Source: Bacteroidales bacterium (GTDB lineage Bacteria > Bacteroidota > Bacteroidia > Bacteroidales > UBA932). From it: a stretch of 50,900 nucleotides of DNA. The DNA lies in the NCBI GenBank assembly GCA_016295245.1, contig JAEDLO010000004.1, forward strand, positions 1 through 50,900. Direction: 5' to 3'. The notes beneath the pieces are model-generated. The model was given only the letters and a program-made list of their open reading frames with translations, had not been told where the DNA came from and ran no database searches. How positions within the stretch are numbered: the stretch's first letter is position 1; every line of letters begins with the position of its first letter. Made by a program: the position numbers and the translations under genes. Shown piece after piece: positions 23,627 to 32,780 of this stretch.

Positions 23627-24966
23627 ACGGTACCCTGCTCAAGCATAGCGGTAGCGACCTTCATAAAGCCGGCGACATTGGCGCCCTTTACGTAGTCGAT
23701 GCTTCCGTCCGCTTGAGTGCCGTACTTCACACAGGCCTCGTGGATGGACTTCATAATGTAGTGAAGCTTCTCGTCCACCTCCTTGCCGCTCCAGCTGATA
23801 TGAGATGCATTCTGGGTCATCTCCAGACCTGAGGTTGCAACGCCTCCGGCATTGACGGCCTTGCCCGGCGCAAAGATGATGCCGTTGTGCTGGAAGAAAT
23901 GGATGGCATCAGGCTGGCAACCCATATTGGATACCTCGCAGCAGCACCAGGTGCCGTTTGCCTTGAGCTCCTTTGCATCTTCGAGCGAGAGCTCGTTCTG
24001 GAAGGCGCAAGGAAGGGCAATATCGCACTTCACGCTCCAGGATTTCTTTCCCGCGTGGAATATAGCCTTTTCAGGGAACTTGACTGCCATATCCTCCACC
24101 TTGTCTCGGTTGGATGCGCGCATTACAAGCATATAGTTGATCATCTCGCGGGTGATGCCCTCAGGAATCTCGCAAACGCCGTCCGGTCCGGAAACGGCCA
24201 CAACCTTCGCTCCCAGTTCGGTAGCCTTGATGCAGGCGCCCCAGGCGACGTTGCCGAAGCCCGAAACGGCCACCCTGCAACCCTTTATGTCGCGTCCCGC
24301 CTTGGCGAGCAGATTCTCCACGAAGTACAGGGCACCGAAGCCGGTTGCCTCAGGCCTGAGGATGGATCCGCCCCAGGTTGAGCCCTTGCCGGTGAGCACG
24401 CCGGTGTTGTACTCGCGGGCGAGTTTCTTGTACATACCGTAGAGATAGCCGATTTCGCGTCCGCCTACGCCCACATCGCCGGCAGGGATATCCTGATCCG
24501 GGCCGATGCACTGCCAGAGTTCAAGCATAAAGGCCTGGCAGAAACGCATTATCTCGGCATTTGACTTGCCTTTCGGGTCGAAATCCGATCCGCCCTTGGC
24601 GCCACCCATAGGAAGTGTGGTGAGGGCATTCTTGAAGGTCTGCTCGAAACCGAGGAACTTGAGCATCGACAGGGACACAGCCCTGTGGAAGCGAAGGCCA
24701 CCCTTATATGGTCCGATTGCGGAGTTGAACTGGACACGGTAGCCGGTATTGGTCTGCACGACGCCCTTGTCATCAACCCAGGTCACGCGGAAGGTAAAGA
24801 TACGGTCCGGCTCGACCATACGCTCGACAATCTTTGCGTCCTCGAACTCGGGATGTTGGTTATAAACTTCTTCGATGGACTCCAGAACTTCCTGTACAGC
24901 CTGCAGGTATTCGCTTTCTCCGGGATACTTCGCCTGGAGACGATCCATAATTTCTTGTGTTTTCAT
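23623..24966 (-). CDS. gdhA: Glutamate dehydrogenase (probably NADP-linked)
   Basis: Interconverts 2-oxoglutarate plus ammonia and glutamate. The 447-residue protein is the hexameric small type. It shows YKGGLRFH (substrate lysine), PMGGAKGGSDFDPKGKS with K124 in the catalytic glycine-rich loop, and the dinucleotide fold VAVSGFGNVAWG. Length and sequence fit the about 450-residue biosynthetic, usually NADP-linked group; coenzyme choice is inferred. It lies 38 nt after korB on the same strand with no terminator between, so 2-oxoglutarate production and use are probably co-transcribed. Confidence 0.95.
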   Translation of the reverse strand: MKTQEIMDRLQAKYPGESEYLQAVQEVLESIEEVYNQHPEFEDAKIVERMVEPDRIFTFRVTWVDDKGVVQTNTGYRVQFNSAIGPYKGGLRFHRAVSLSMLKFLGFEQTFKNALTTLPMGGAKGGSDFDPKGKSNAEIMRFCQAFMLELWQCIGPDQDIPAGDVGVGGREIGYLYGMYKKLAREYNTGVLTGKGSTWGGSILRPEATGFGALYFVENLLAKAGRDIKGCRVAVSGFGNVAWGACIKATELGAKVVAVSGPDGVCEIPEGITREMINYMLVMRASNRDKVEDMAVKFPEKAIFHAGKKSWSVKCDIALPCAFQNELSLEDAKELKANGTWCCCEVSNMGCQPDAIHFFQHNGIIFAPGKAVNAGGVATSGLEMTQNASHISWSGKEVDEKLHYIMKSIHEACVKYGTQADGSIDYVKGANVAGFMKVATAMLEQGTV

Positions 24967-25004
24967 TATTTGTGGTCAGTTAGTTAGTATGTGTTATTCA
25001 GTGT

Positions 25005-26024
25005 TTACAGCACTTCCCAGGTCGAACCGCTGTTAAGCAGGTCATCAACGCACTGGATGCTCGACTTTGAGGCCACAGCCTTCATCTGGTCGCGGACACC
25101 GTCATCGTAGGTGATGTCCTTGACGTCGCGAATGACGCCCAGGGCGACAGGATAGTCCGGGCCCTTCATATCGGCCAGAGCCATATGAATGCCGATATTG
25201 TCGGTGTGGGCATCGTGGATGAGGATGTCATCTTCGGTGAAGCCGCCTTCGCCTATGCGCACGACGCGTATCTTCTTGCCGTCATAGATGAGTCCCTTTT
25301 CGCGGTTCTTGCCGAAAATCATCCTTTCACCCTGGCGCAGGACGATGGTGTTGTCCGCTTTAAGCTCCGGATCACTGAGGCTCCTGTGGGCGCCGTCATT
25401 GAAAATCACGCAGTTGGTGAGCATTTCCATCACGGCGCAGCCGTCGTGAAGCGCGGCTGCGGTCATAATCTCCTCGTTGAGCTTGAGTTCCACGTCAAGG
25501 CTACGGGCAAAAAAGGTACCCTTGGCGCCGAGCACAAGCGAACCCGGGTTGAACGGATGTTCCACCGTGCCGTAAGGCGAGGTCTTGGTTATGGCACCTA
25601 ACTTCGAAGTCGGAGAATACTGCCCCTTGGTCAGACCGTATATCTGGTTGTTGAAGAGGATGATATTGATGTCTATGTTGCGCCGGATGGCGTGGATGAA
25701 GTGGTTGCCTCCGATTGCGAGGGCATCACCGTCACCGCAGGCCTGCCATACGGTAAGCCAGGGATTTGCCACCTTGATGCCGGTGGAGATAGCGGTCGCC
25801 CTGCCGTGGATGCTGTGGAAGCCGTAAGTATCCATATAATAAGGCAGACGCGAACTGCATCCGATGCCGGACACCACCACATAGCGTTCCTTGGCGTAGT
25901 CGAGGGCCTGACTTACCTTGGGAAGTGCCCTCTGAAGGGCTGCAAGCACGGCGTGGTCGCCGCAGCCCGGACACCAGCGTACTTCCTGATCGCTCTTGAA
26001 ATCCTTGAATGTCAGTGTTGCCAT
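25005..26024 (-). CDS. korB: 2-oxoacid:ferredoxin oxidoreductase, beta subunit (likely 2-oxoglutarate)
   Basis: The thiamine-diphosphate subunit of a CoA-dependent oxoacid:ferredoxin oxidoreductase. The 339-residue protein has WCPGCGDH (C18, C21, part of the cluster-binding region), and the ThDP motif ACGDGDALAIGGNH (G97-D100) ending in ILFNNQIYGLTKGQ. The adjoining fused gamma-alpha subunit and the gdhA gene downstream favour 2-oxoglutarate as substrate; pyruvate or branched-chain oxoacids cannot be excluded. It starts 2 nt after the korA stop. Confidence 0.92.
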   Translation of the reverse strand: MATLTFKDFKSDQEVRWCPGCGDHAVLAALQRALPKVSQALDYAKERYVVVSGIGCSSRLPYYMDTYGFHSIHGRATAISTGIKVANPWLTVWQACGDGDALAIGGNHFIHAIRRNIDINIILFNNQIYGLTKGQYSPTSKLGAITKTSPYGTVEHPFNPGSLVLGAKGTFFARSLDVELKLNEEIMTAAALHDGCAVMEMLTNCVIFNDGAHRSLSDPELKADNTIVLRQGERMIFGKNREKGLIYDGKKIRVVRIGEGGFTEDDILIHDAHTDNIGIHMALADMKGPDYPVALGVIRDVKDITYDDGVRDQMKAVASKSSIQCVDDLLNSGSTWEVL

Positions 26025-26026
26025 AG

Positions 26027-27868
26027 CTATTTCTCCTTATTGATTGCATCCACCAGCTCACCCACAAGGAACGGCTGGCCCTGGATTTTGTTGCACTTGA
26101 TGAAATTGACCTTCGGGAAACGGGCCCTCAGGTAGTCGGCGAACTGGCCGCTGTTGAGCTCGCATACGAGCACCTTCTCGAAGGAGCTGAAGACCTTTTC
26201 CGTGTTGGCCGGAAGCGGGTTGATGTAGTCGAAGTGGGCGTAGGAAACGCCTTCACCGACTTCGTGCACGGCCGAAAGGATGTGGCCGTAGGTGCCGCCC
26301 CAGCCGATTACCAGGAGCTTACCCTGAGCCGGTCCGTGAAGTATCTCAAGCTGAGGGATGTCCCTGGAGATGAGCTCGACCTTGCGGGCGCGCTCGCTGA
26401 CCATCTGCTCGTGGTTCTGGGGATCTGTTGACAGGACACCCGCGTGATTCTTTTCAAGACCGCCGACACGGTGCTCAAAGCCCTTCTGGCCAGGCACTGC
26501 CCAGCGCCTTACGAGCGTCTCAGGATCCCTCTCGAAGGGTTTGAAGCGCGCCCCGTCCTCAAGAAGTCCGCGTACGAACGGCGGTTTGATTTCAGGATAG
26601 TCCTTCATTGCCGGGATGAGCCACGGCTCGGAACCGTTGCCCAGGAAGCCCTCGGAGAGCAGAATCACCGGTGTCATATGCTCCACGGCAATCTTCGCCG
26701 CCTGGAAGGCCGCGTCAAAGCAATGCGCAGGCGAGTGTGCGGCAATGACAGCCATAGGGCATTCGCCGTTGCGCCCGTAAAGAGCCTGATTGAGGTCGGA
26801 CTGTTCGGTCTTTGTCGGCAGGCCGGTTGAAGGGCCTCCGCGCTGCACGTCCACTACCACGAGCGGAAGCTCGGCCATAACGGCCAGGCCCATCGCCTCG
26901 CTCTTGAGCGAGAGACCGGGACCGGAAGTGGTGGTGACGGCAAGGTTTCCGGCAAAGGCTGCGCCGATGGCCGTACAGATGCCGGCTATCTCATCCTCCG
27001 CCTGGAGGGTCTTGGCGCCAAGGTTCTTGTGGATTGCAAGCTCTTCGAGGATGGCCGTCGCCGGGGTTATCGGATAAGAGCCGCAGAAAAGCGGCAGGCC
27101 GGATTTCTCAGAAGCGGCCAGCAGGCCCCAGGCCGTTGCCTGGTTGCCCGTTATGTTGCGGTAGCGTCCCTTCTTGAGATTGTGCGACGGCTCAACGGTA
27201 TAGGTGTTTGCAATCGCCTGGATATTGGCGGCATAATTGTAGCCGTCATTGAGCACCTTCTTGTTTGGCTCAATCATTTCGGGATGCTTCTTCGAGAACT
27301 TTTTCTCAAGGTATTGGTAGATGTACTCCAAAGGACGATTGTACAGATAGCAGGCAACGCCGAGAGTGAACATATTCTTGCACTTCGACACGGCCTTGTT
27401 GTCCATACCGCTGTCCTTGAGGCTCTCGCGTGTGAGGGTTGAGATCGGAGCCACAACCAAGGCTCTGTCTTCAACTCCGAGTTCATTAAAAGGATTGTCG
27501 GTCTTGAATCCGGCTTTTCTCATTCCGGCCTCGTCAAAGGCATCCTGGTCAACCAGGATCATCGCCGTCCTCTTGCACCATTTGGCATTTGCCTTGAGGG
27601 CGGCGGGATTCATAGCTACGAGCAGATCACAGAAATCACCGGGAGTGTTGACATCCGAATTGCCGATGTGAACCTGAAAACCGGAAACGCCGGAAACCGT
27701 GCCGTGAGGGGCGCGGATTTCTGCCGGATAGTCCGGGAAAGTGGAAAGACCGTTGCCGTAGATTGCCGACATATCAGCAAACAAGGACCCGGTGAGCTGC
27801 ATTCCGTCACCCGAGTCTCCGGCAAACCTGATCACGACGTCTTTGACGTCAATGACTTTGTGTTTCAT
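26027..27868 (-). CDS. korA: 2-oxoacid:ferredoxin oxidoreductase, fused gamma-alpha subunit
   Basis: A 613-residue fusion. Residues about 10-190 are the gamma domain (VVIRFAGDSGDGMQLTG at the start, FPDYPAEIRAPHG). Residues about 230-613 are the alpha chain, with GLLAASEKSGLPLFCGSYPITPA and TTSGPGLSLKSEAMGLA motifs that bind CoA and oxoacid, and a C-terminal domain ending LVGELVDAIN. With KorB it would run the oxidative or reductive 2-oxoglutarate/succinyl-CoA step using ferredoxin. The ATG at 27868 lies just 27 nt downstream of the ompH terminator's T-run, and no TAnnTTTG promoter is visible between. Confidence 0.93.
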   Translation of the reverse strand: MKHKVIDVKDVVIRFAGDSGDGMQLTGSLFADMSAIYGNGLSTFPDYPAEIRAPHGTVSGVSGFQVHIGNSDVNTPGDFCDLLVAMNPAALKANAKWCKRTAMILVDQDAFDEAGMRKAGFKTDNPFNELGVEDRALVVAPISTLTRESLKDSGMDNKAVSKCKNMFTLGVACYLYNRPLEYIYQYLEKKFSKKHPEMIEPNKKVLNDGYNYAANIQAIANTYTVEPSHNLKKGRYRNITGNQATAWGLLAASEKSGLPLFCGSYPITPATAILEELAIHKNLGAKTLQAEDEIAGICTAIGAAFAGNLAVTTTSGPGLSLKSEAMGLAVMAELPLVVVDVQRGGPSTGLPTKTEQSDLNQALYGRNGECPMAVIAAHSPAHCFDAAFQAAKIAVEHMTPVILLSEGFLGNGSEPWLIPAMKDYPEIKPPFVRGLLEDGARFKPFERDPETLVRRWAVPGQKGFEHRVGGLEKNHAGVLSTDPQNHEQMVSERARKVELISRDIPQLEILHGPAQGKLLVIGWGGTYGHILSAVHEVGEGVSYAHFDYINPLPANTEKVFSSFEKVLVCELNSGQFADYLRARFPKVNFIKCNKIQGQPFLVGELVDAINKEK

Positions 27869-27894
27869 TAGTGTTAGTATTAGTTATATGGTAT

Positions 27895-27927
27895 TGAAAA
27901 AAATGCCCCACTTCTAAAGCGGGGCAT
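27895..27927 (-). terminator. Rho-independent terminator of the nadK-uppS-bamA-ompH unit
   Basis: Read on the minus strand, ATGCCCC (27921-27927) pairs with GGGGCAT (27903-27909), around an 11-nt loop, followed by a run of six or more T (27897-27902). It begins 13 nt after the ompH stop and ends 27 nt before the korA start. Confidence 0.85.
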
Positions 27928-27939
27928 TCACAATTGGGC

Positions 27940-28509
27940 CTATTGCTGCTGCTGAGCGGCCTGAGCCTGAGCCTGAAGCTCCGCCTGGAGGGACTCGAGC
28001 GTCCTGTCGTCAGGGATATTGAGAGCCTTGCGGGCTGCAGGTGTAAGGTCATCGCTCTGGCTTGCGTCGAAGTAAAGCGGAGTGTTCACGTCAAAGACAT
28101 AGATGTAACCGCCCTTCTTCGCGAGCTCCTTGACAATGTCGCCTGCCTTCTGGTAGATAGGGGCCATCAGAGTTTCCTGCTGCTGGTTGAGCTCAACCTG
28201 GATTGACTGGCTGAACTCATTGATTCTCTGCTGAATCTCGGTGAGCTCCTTCTCCTTGCTTTCGCGGATAGCCTGAGTCCAGCTGCTTGCCTTGGTCTGG
28301 TAGGTCTGGTACTTGGTGTTGAACTCCTCAACCATGGCGGCGTAAGTTTCGTTTGCCTCCTGGCTTGAAGCATTCATCGTCTGTCTTGCTGCGTCTGCCT
28401 CAGGTGAAAGCTGTACGAGTTCAGAGAAATTCACGTGAGCGAATTTGTTCTGTGCGCCTGCTGAGATTGTAAGGATTGCCGCTGCGGCAATCAGGATGAT
28501 CTTTTTCAT
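27940..28509 (-). CDS. OmpH/Skp-family periplasmic chaperone
   Basis: A 189-residue protein with a cleavable signal peptide (MKKIILIAAAAILTISAGAQ), then a short beta-strand segment (KFAHVNFSELVQ) and a long coiled coil rich in Glu, Gln and Lys. This is the OmpH/Skp layout that holds unfolded outer-membrane proteins in the periplasm. A Gln/Ala-rich tail (QAQAQAAQQQQ) ends it. It follows bamA by 12 nt, the usual setting for this family, and is closed by a terminator. Confidence 0.92.
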   Translation of the reverse strand: MKKIILIAAAAILTISAGAQNKFAHVNFSELVQLSPEADAARQTMNASSQEANETYAAMVEEFNTKYQTYQTKASSWTQAIRESKEKELTEIQQRINEFSQSIQVELNQQQETLMAPIYQKAGDIVKELAKKGGYIYVFDVNTPLYFDASQSDDLTPAARKALNIPDDRTLESLQAELQAQAQAAQQQQ

Positions 28510-28521
28510 ATTGTTACTTAA

Positions 28522-31116
28522 TTAAAATTGTTGTCCGATTACGAAATGGAACTGGCTGCCTCCGGTGCTTGCGTCATCAAATCCGTAACCCCAGTCAACA
28601 CCAAGAAGACCAATCATCGGTAGATAGATGCGAATTCCGACTCCGGCGCTGCGTTTAATCTGGAAAGGATTGAATTTTCTTATGTCAGACCAGCAGTTTC
28701 CACCCTCAAGGAAGAGGAGAGCAAAAATTGTCGAGGTCGGCTGGAGGATGATAGGGTAACGGAGCTCGACGGTGAACTTGTCATAGACGTTACCTGCATA
28801 GGCATAACCGTTGGAGTTATATGCAGAAGGCTCATACGGGGTGAGCGAGTAGTTCTGGTAGCCTCGGAGCGATATAACTTCCGAACCGTAGGTGTTGTAG
28901 CCCGACATACCGTCACCACCGAGCAGGAAGCCCTCGAACGGAGAGTAACCCCAATTGCGGTTGTAGTAGCCGAGGAAGCCGAACTGCGCCCTGGTCATAA
29001 GGATGAGGTCGCCGGCAAGCTGGGTGTAGGTGGCGCCGGACAGCTTCCACTTGTGGTACTCAATCCACTTGTACCTCTGCTTCGAAGTCCACTTGTCATA
29101 GTTGATGTCCTTGTAGCTGCCGACATTAACCTTGTTGCCGTTGGCATCGTAGTCCTTCTTGCGCAGGAGCGAATAAGGAGGAGTCAGCTGGAGGCTGAAC
29201 GAGAAGTCGGATCCCTGACGAGGATAAATCTGCTGGTCGGTGGAATTTCTGGTCAGGTTGAGCGAATAGCTGAGGTTGTGGGAGATACCGTCATCGAAGA
29301 TGAAGTAGCCCGAATACCAGTTGGTAAGCTTGTAAGTCTGCCAGCTGAGGCCATTGTAGAGGATGAAGTAGTTGTCAGGCCACTTCAGTCGGGTACCGAT
29401 AGAAGCAGAGAAGCCGAACACCTCCATCTGGCGATCGTGGCTTAGGATGTTGAGTGCCAGATATGAGTTGGTCTGGCGGGTATAGTATGCGCCGAGATTG
29501 AGCGAGGTCGGTTTTTTGCCGAAGAGCCAAGGCTCGGTGAAACTTGCAGTGAGTGCGGTGTAATAGGTACCGTTGGTCTGGAAGCGGAAGGCAAGGTTCT
29601 GGGCATCTCCCAGAGGCACGGGCCTCCAGGCTCCCTTGTCGAACATTCTCTTGGTAGAGAAGTTGTTGAAGCTTACGCCGACGGTTGCAACAAAGGTGTT
29701 TCCACCCCAACCTCCGGACACCTCAAGCTGTGAGGACGGTTTTTCAGTGACGTTGTAGACAAGGTCAACCGTGTTGCTGGTCGGTTTCGGGATGAGACTC
29801 CATCCGGTATTCGCGTCCATAATGGCTTCAGGGTCGAACTGACCCAGAGAGGCGATTTCCCTGATAGAGCGCTCGAAATCGGTCTGGCTGAAGAGGTAGC
29901 CCGGACGCGTGAATATCTGGCGACGGACGACTTTCTCGTTGGTCAGGTCGTTACCGTTGATGATGATGTTGTCAAAAGTAGCCTGCTTTCCTTCGGAGAT
30001 TCTCATCTCTACGTCCACGGAGTCGTTCTGGATGTTCACCTCCACAGGAGTCAGGTTGAAGAAGAGGTAGCCGTTGTCGCGGTAGAGCTTGGTAACATCG
30101 TAGTCACCCTGCTTTCCGCCGCCGTACAAGCGCTTCTCCATAGTCACTACGTCATAGATGTCACCGCTCTTGATGCCGAGCACCTCATTGAGGGCTTCGG
30201 AACTGTAAACGGAGTTTCCCGTCCAACTGATGTCCCTGAAGTAATACTTTTCACCCTCGTCGAAGACAAGGTCGATGGCCAGCTTCTTCTTGCCTTTCTT
30301 GGTATATACATAATAGATGGAGTCGCGCACCAGTCTGGCGTCGCGGTAGCCGGCCTCGTTGAAGGCCGAAATCGCATTCTTCTTGTCGGCGATATACTCC
30401 TTTTCGTTGAATTTCTTGCTGTGGAAGAAGTTGTAAATCTTGTTAGACTTGGTCTTCTTCATCTCCTTGGCAATCTTGAATTCCTTGACGTTTTCGTTGC
30501 CTATGAAGTTGATGTCCCTGATCTTGATCTTCTCACCCTTGTCGATGTTGAAAGTCACCTTGATGGCATTCCTTACCATTGTGTCCTTTGCCACATCCAC
30601 GGTCACGTCGCAAAGCAGGAAGCCCTTCTCGGAGAAATAGCGCTTGATGATGTCGCAAGTGGTCTTCTCCACATACTCCGAGAACACTCCGCCCCTTCGT
30701 AGCGAAACTCTCTCCATAATGTCCTTCTGCTCGGAAGTCTTGATGCCCGTAAATGACCAGCGGGACATCCTCGGACGCTCCTTGATGGCTATCTTGAAGA
30801 AGGCGGTGTCGCTTGTCGCGTTGAGGCTGTCGACGCTGATGGCCACATCCTCGAAAAAGCTTCTGATCCAAAGGCGCTTGACCATATTGGTAAATTCTTC
30901 GCCCGGCACCGTGACATCCATTCCTTCGCGCATACCTGTCTGGGAGATGATCTGCTGGTCACTGTAATAGGTATTGCCTTCGACCTTGATTCCACCCACC
31001 ACGTACTTCTTGGGATGATTGTAATCCACCTCCGGCACAAGTGACTGGGCTGACGCGCTGAGCGCAAGTCCGGCCGCAAGGCTGAAGCAGACAAGTATCC
31101 TTCCTAATTTCATCAT
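28522..31116 (-). CDS. bamA: Outer-membrane assembly factor BamA (Omp85)
   Basis: An 864-residue outer-membrane protein that inserts beta-barrels. It has a signal peptide (to about 23, LALSASAQ), five POTRA-like repeats (about 38-440) beginning YVVGGIKVEGNTYYSDQQ, and a 16-strand barrel ending FHFVIGQQF with the terminal aromatic typical of outer-membrane proteins. A YDANGNKVNVGS-type insertion in the barrel (about 650-690) carries extra charged residues. Two ATGs start the gene (31116 or 31113). A -7 box at 31134-31141 gives it a promoter of its own inside the nadK-uppS transcript. Confidence 0.95.
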   Translation of the reverse strand: MMKLGRILVCFSLAAGLALSASAQSLVPEVDYNHPKKYVVGGIKVEGNTYYSDQQIISQTGMREGMDVTVPGEEFTNMVKRLWIRSFFEDVAISVDSLNATSDTAFFKIAIKERPRMSRWSFTGIKTSEQKDIMERVSLRRGGVFSEYVEKTTCDIIKRYFSEKGFLLCDVTVDVAKDTMVRNAIKVTFNIDKGEKIKIRDINFIGNENVKEFKIAKEMKKTKSNKIYNFFHSKKFNEKEYIADKKNAISAFNEAGYRDARLVRDSIYYVYTKKGKKKLAIDLVFDEGEKYYFRDISWTGNSVYSSEALNEVLGIKSGDIYDVVTMEKRLYGGGKQGDYDVTKLYRDNGYLFFNLTPVEVNIQNDSVDVEMRISEGKQATFDNIIINGNDLTNEKVVRRQIFTRPGYLFSQTDFERSIREIASLGQFDPEAIMDANTGWSLIPKPTSNTVDLVYNVTEKPSSQLEVSGGWGGNTFVATVGVSFNNFSTKRMFDKGAWRPVPLGDAQNLAFRFQTNGTYYTALTASFTEPWLFGKKPTSLNLGAYYTRQTNSYLALNILSHDRQMEVFGFSASIGTRLKWPDNYFILYNGLSWQTYKLTNWYSGYFIFDDGISHNLSYSLNLTRNSTDQQIYPRQGSDFSFSLQLTPPYSLLRKKDYDANGNKVNVGSYKDINYDKWTSKQRYKWIEYHKWKLSGATYTQLAGDLILMTRAQFGFLGYYNRNWGYSPFEGFLLGGDGMSGYNTYGSEVISLRGYQNYSLTPYEPSAYNSNGYAYAGNVYDKFTVELRYPIILQPTSTIFALLFLEGGNCWSDIRKFNPFQIKRSAGVGIRIYLPMIGLLGVDWGYGFDDASTGGSQFHFVIGQQF

Positions 31117-31133
31117 TTGGCTGTAAAAATGTG

Positions 31134-31141
31134 CAAATATA
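31134..31141 (-). promoter_or_regulatory. Promoter -7 element of bamA
   Basis: TATATTTG on the minus strand, 17 nt before the first bamA ATG and just past the uppS stop. It would add an internal promoter to the nadK-uppS-bamA-ompH operon. Confidence 0.45.
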
Positions 31142-31145
31142 CCAA

Positions 31146-31856
31146 TTATTTGATTTTTCCGAAACGCCTGTCCCTGCCTGCGAACTCTTCGAGCGCATCC
31201 ACGAACTCTTTTTCCCTGAAGTCAGGCCAAAGCACATCGGTAAACACAAGTTCGGTATAGGCTGTCTGCCAAAGCATATAGTTGCTTATTCTCACTTCTC
31301 CGGAGGTGCGGATGAGCAGATCCGGATCGGGGATGCCGTCTGTGACGAGATACTGGTCGAAACTTTTCGGGTCCTGCGTTCCGCCGGGCTGATTAATCAA
31401 ATCGTGTGCCATCTTCTGCGCAGCCTGCAGAATATCCCATTTGCCGCTGTAGCTGAGGAAGATTATCATCGTCAGCCCGGTGTTGGCGGCAGTCTTCGAG
31501 CTGATTTCCTCCACCGATTTCTTGACTTCGTCCGTCCAGCGCTCCCTGTTTCCGAGCACCATAAAACGCACATTGTTCTCCATAAAGGTAGGCAGTTCAC
31601 CCACCATCGCCTTGCACATCAGTTCCATAAGGGTGGTCACTTCGGCTTGCGGGCGGCCCCAGTTCTCCTCGGAGAAGGCAAAGAAGGAAACGTATTCTAT
31701 CTTCTTCTTTACGGCCACCTTCATCACGGCGCGTACGCTTTCAACACCTTCGAAGTGGCCGAAAACGCGCTCCTTACCCCTCTGCTTGGCCCAGCGGCCA
31801 TTACCGTCCATTATGAATGTCACGTGCCTGGGCAACTTTATTGTCTGTTCTGCCAT
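31146..31856 (-). CDS. uppS: Isoprenyl transferase (undecaprenyl diphosphate synthase)
   Basis: Builds the C55 lipid carrier for cell-wall sugars. The 236-residue cis-prenyltransferase has the first motif HVTFIMDGNGRWAKQRG with D17, then GHFEGVESVR, FAFSEENWGRP, and the C-terminal RTSGEVRISNYMLWQ and ELVFTDVLWPDF motifs. Placement between nadK and bamA is the common Bacteroidota order. Confidence 0.96.
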   Translation of the reverse strand: MAEQTIKLPRHVTFIMDGNGRWAKQRGKERVFGHFEGVESVRAVMKVAVKKKIEYVSFFAFSEENWGRPQAEVTTLMELMCKAMVGELPTFMENNVRFMVLGNRERWTDEVKKSVEEISSKTAANTGLTMIIFLSYSGKWDILQAAQKMAHDLINQPGGTQDPKSFDQYLVTDGIPDPDLLIRTSGEVRISNYMLWQTAYTELVFTDVLWPDFREKEFVDALEEFAGRDRRFGKIK

Positions 31857-31871
31857 AGCTTATTTCTTGAG

Positions 31872-32699
31872 TTAAAGAATCATATCCTTGCCGTTGCGCA
31901 CGTCTTCGCCCCAGAGGAGTTTCGTGCGGAGGGCATTGATGAAATTGGATTTGCCTATGCGGATGCGCTTTAGCTTGCGGTCAGCCGCGCAGACCCTGAT
32001 TTTTGCCGTTGCGGGTATCTGGATAGTCCTGTTGTCCATCGAGAACACCGCCATCTCGTCACGCGAGCGCAGGGAGATTTCCACGCTGCTCCTGTGGGGG
32101 ATGATCAGCGGGCGGACATTGAGGTTGTGCGGAGAAATCGGCGCCACGATGAACACCTTCGAGTCAGGAAGGCAGATGGGGCCGCCGACGCTGAGCGAAT
32201 ATGCCGTCGAGCCGGAGCTGGTCGCAACCAGCAGTCCGTCAGCCCAATACGTAGGCAGGTCGGAGCCGTCGACGCAGACATCCGTGCCCAGCATAGAGGC
32301 ACTGACGCGAGAGACGCTAACCTCATTGAGAGCATAAGGCCACAGACCGCCAAGGTCCGCGCCTTCGACGCTCACTTTCAGCAGCTCGCGTTCCTCGACC
32401 TCGAAACCCGAGTCGCGCAGGGCATTGACCACCTGCTGCGGAGCGTACTCCGAGAGGAAACCCAGGCGGCCGAAGTTGACGCCCAGGACAGGCAGCGAAT
32501 GCGCATATGCCAGCGGCGCTGCAGAAAGGAAGGTGCCGTCGCCACCCAGGCTCAGCAGCACATCTGTCCCCGGGCGGATGTCTTCCGGCGTCTTGACATC
32601 ATAGAGTTCCGCGCCGATTTCCTTCAATGCGGCTAAGAGAGCCTCTACCTTCGAGTCCCCGATGAGTCTATCCTTGGTGATAAAACAGGCCAGTTTCAT
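31872..32699 (-). CDS. nadK: NAD kinase
   Basis: Phosphorylates NAD to NADP. The 275-residue protein has the GGDGTFL motif (52-58), the NE/D motif in ALNEVSV, and the conserved TSSGSTAYSLSVGGP loop. The start at 32699 lies 10 nt from a TATTTTTG -7 box (32710-32717), so the leader is very short. Confidence 0.95.
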   Translation of the reverse strand: MKLACFITKDRLIGDSKVEALLAALKEIGAELYDVKTPEDIRPGTDVLLSLGGDGTFLSAAPLAYAHSLPVLGVNFGRLGFLSEYAPQQVVNALRDSGFEVEERELLKVSVEGADLGGLWPYALNEVSVSRVSASMLGTDVCVDGSDLPTYWADGLLVATSSGSTAYSLSVGGPICLPDSKVFIVAPISPHNLNVRPLIIPHRSSVEISLRSRDEMAVFSMDNRTIQIPATAKIRVCAADRKLKRIRIGKSNFINALRTKLLWGEDVRNGKDMIL

Positions 32700-32709
32700 A
32701 ATCAGACTT

Positions 32710-32717
32710 CAAAAATA
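32710..32717 (-). promoter_or_regulatory. Promoter -7 element of nadK
   Basis: TATTTTTG on the minus strand, 10 nt before the nadK ATG. The pdxJ -7 box lies 33 bp away on the other strand. Confidence 0.45.
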
Positions 32718-32750
32718 ACACTTTATTTACAATAATTTGTCAGAAATGAG

Positions 32751-32758
32751 TACTTTTG
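32751..32758 (+). promoter_or_regulatory. Promoter -7 element of pdxJ
   Basis: TACTTTTG, 22 nt before the pdxJ ATG. The -33 region is AT-rich without a clear TTTG. Confidence 0.45.
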
Positions 32759-32780
32759 CCACTTTGAAACCGAACTGTAT

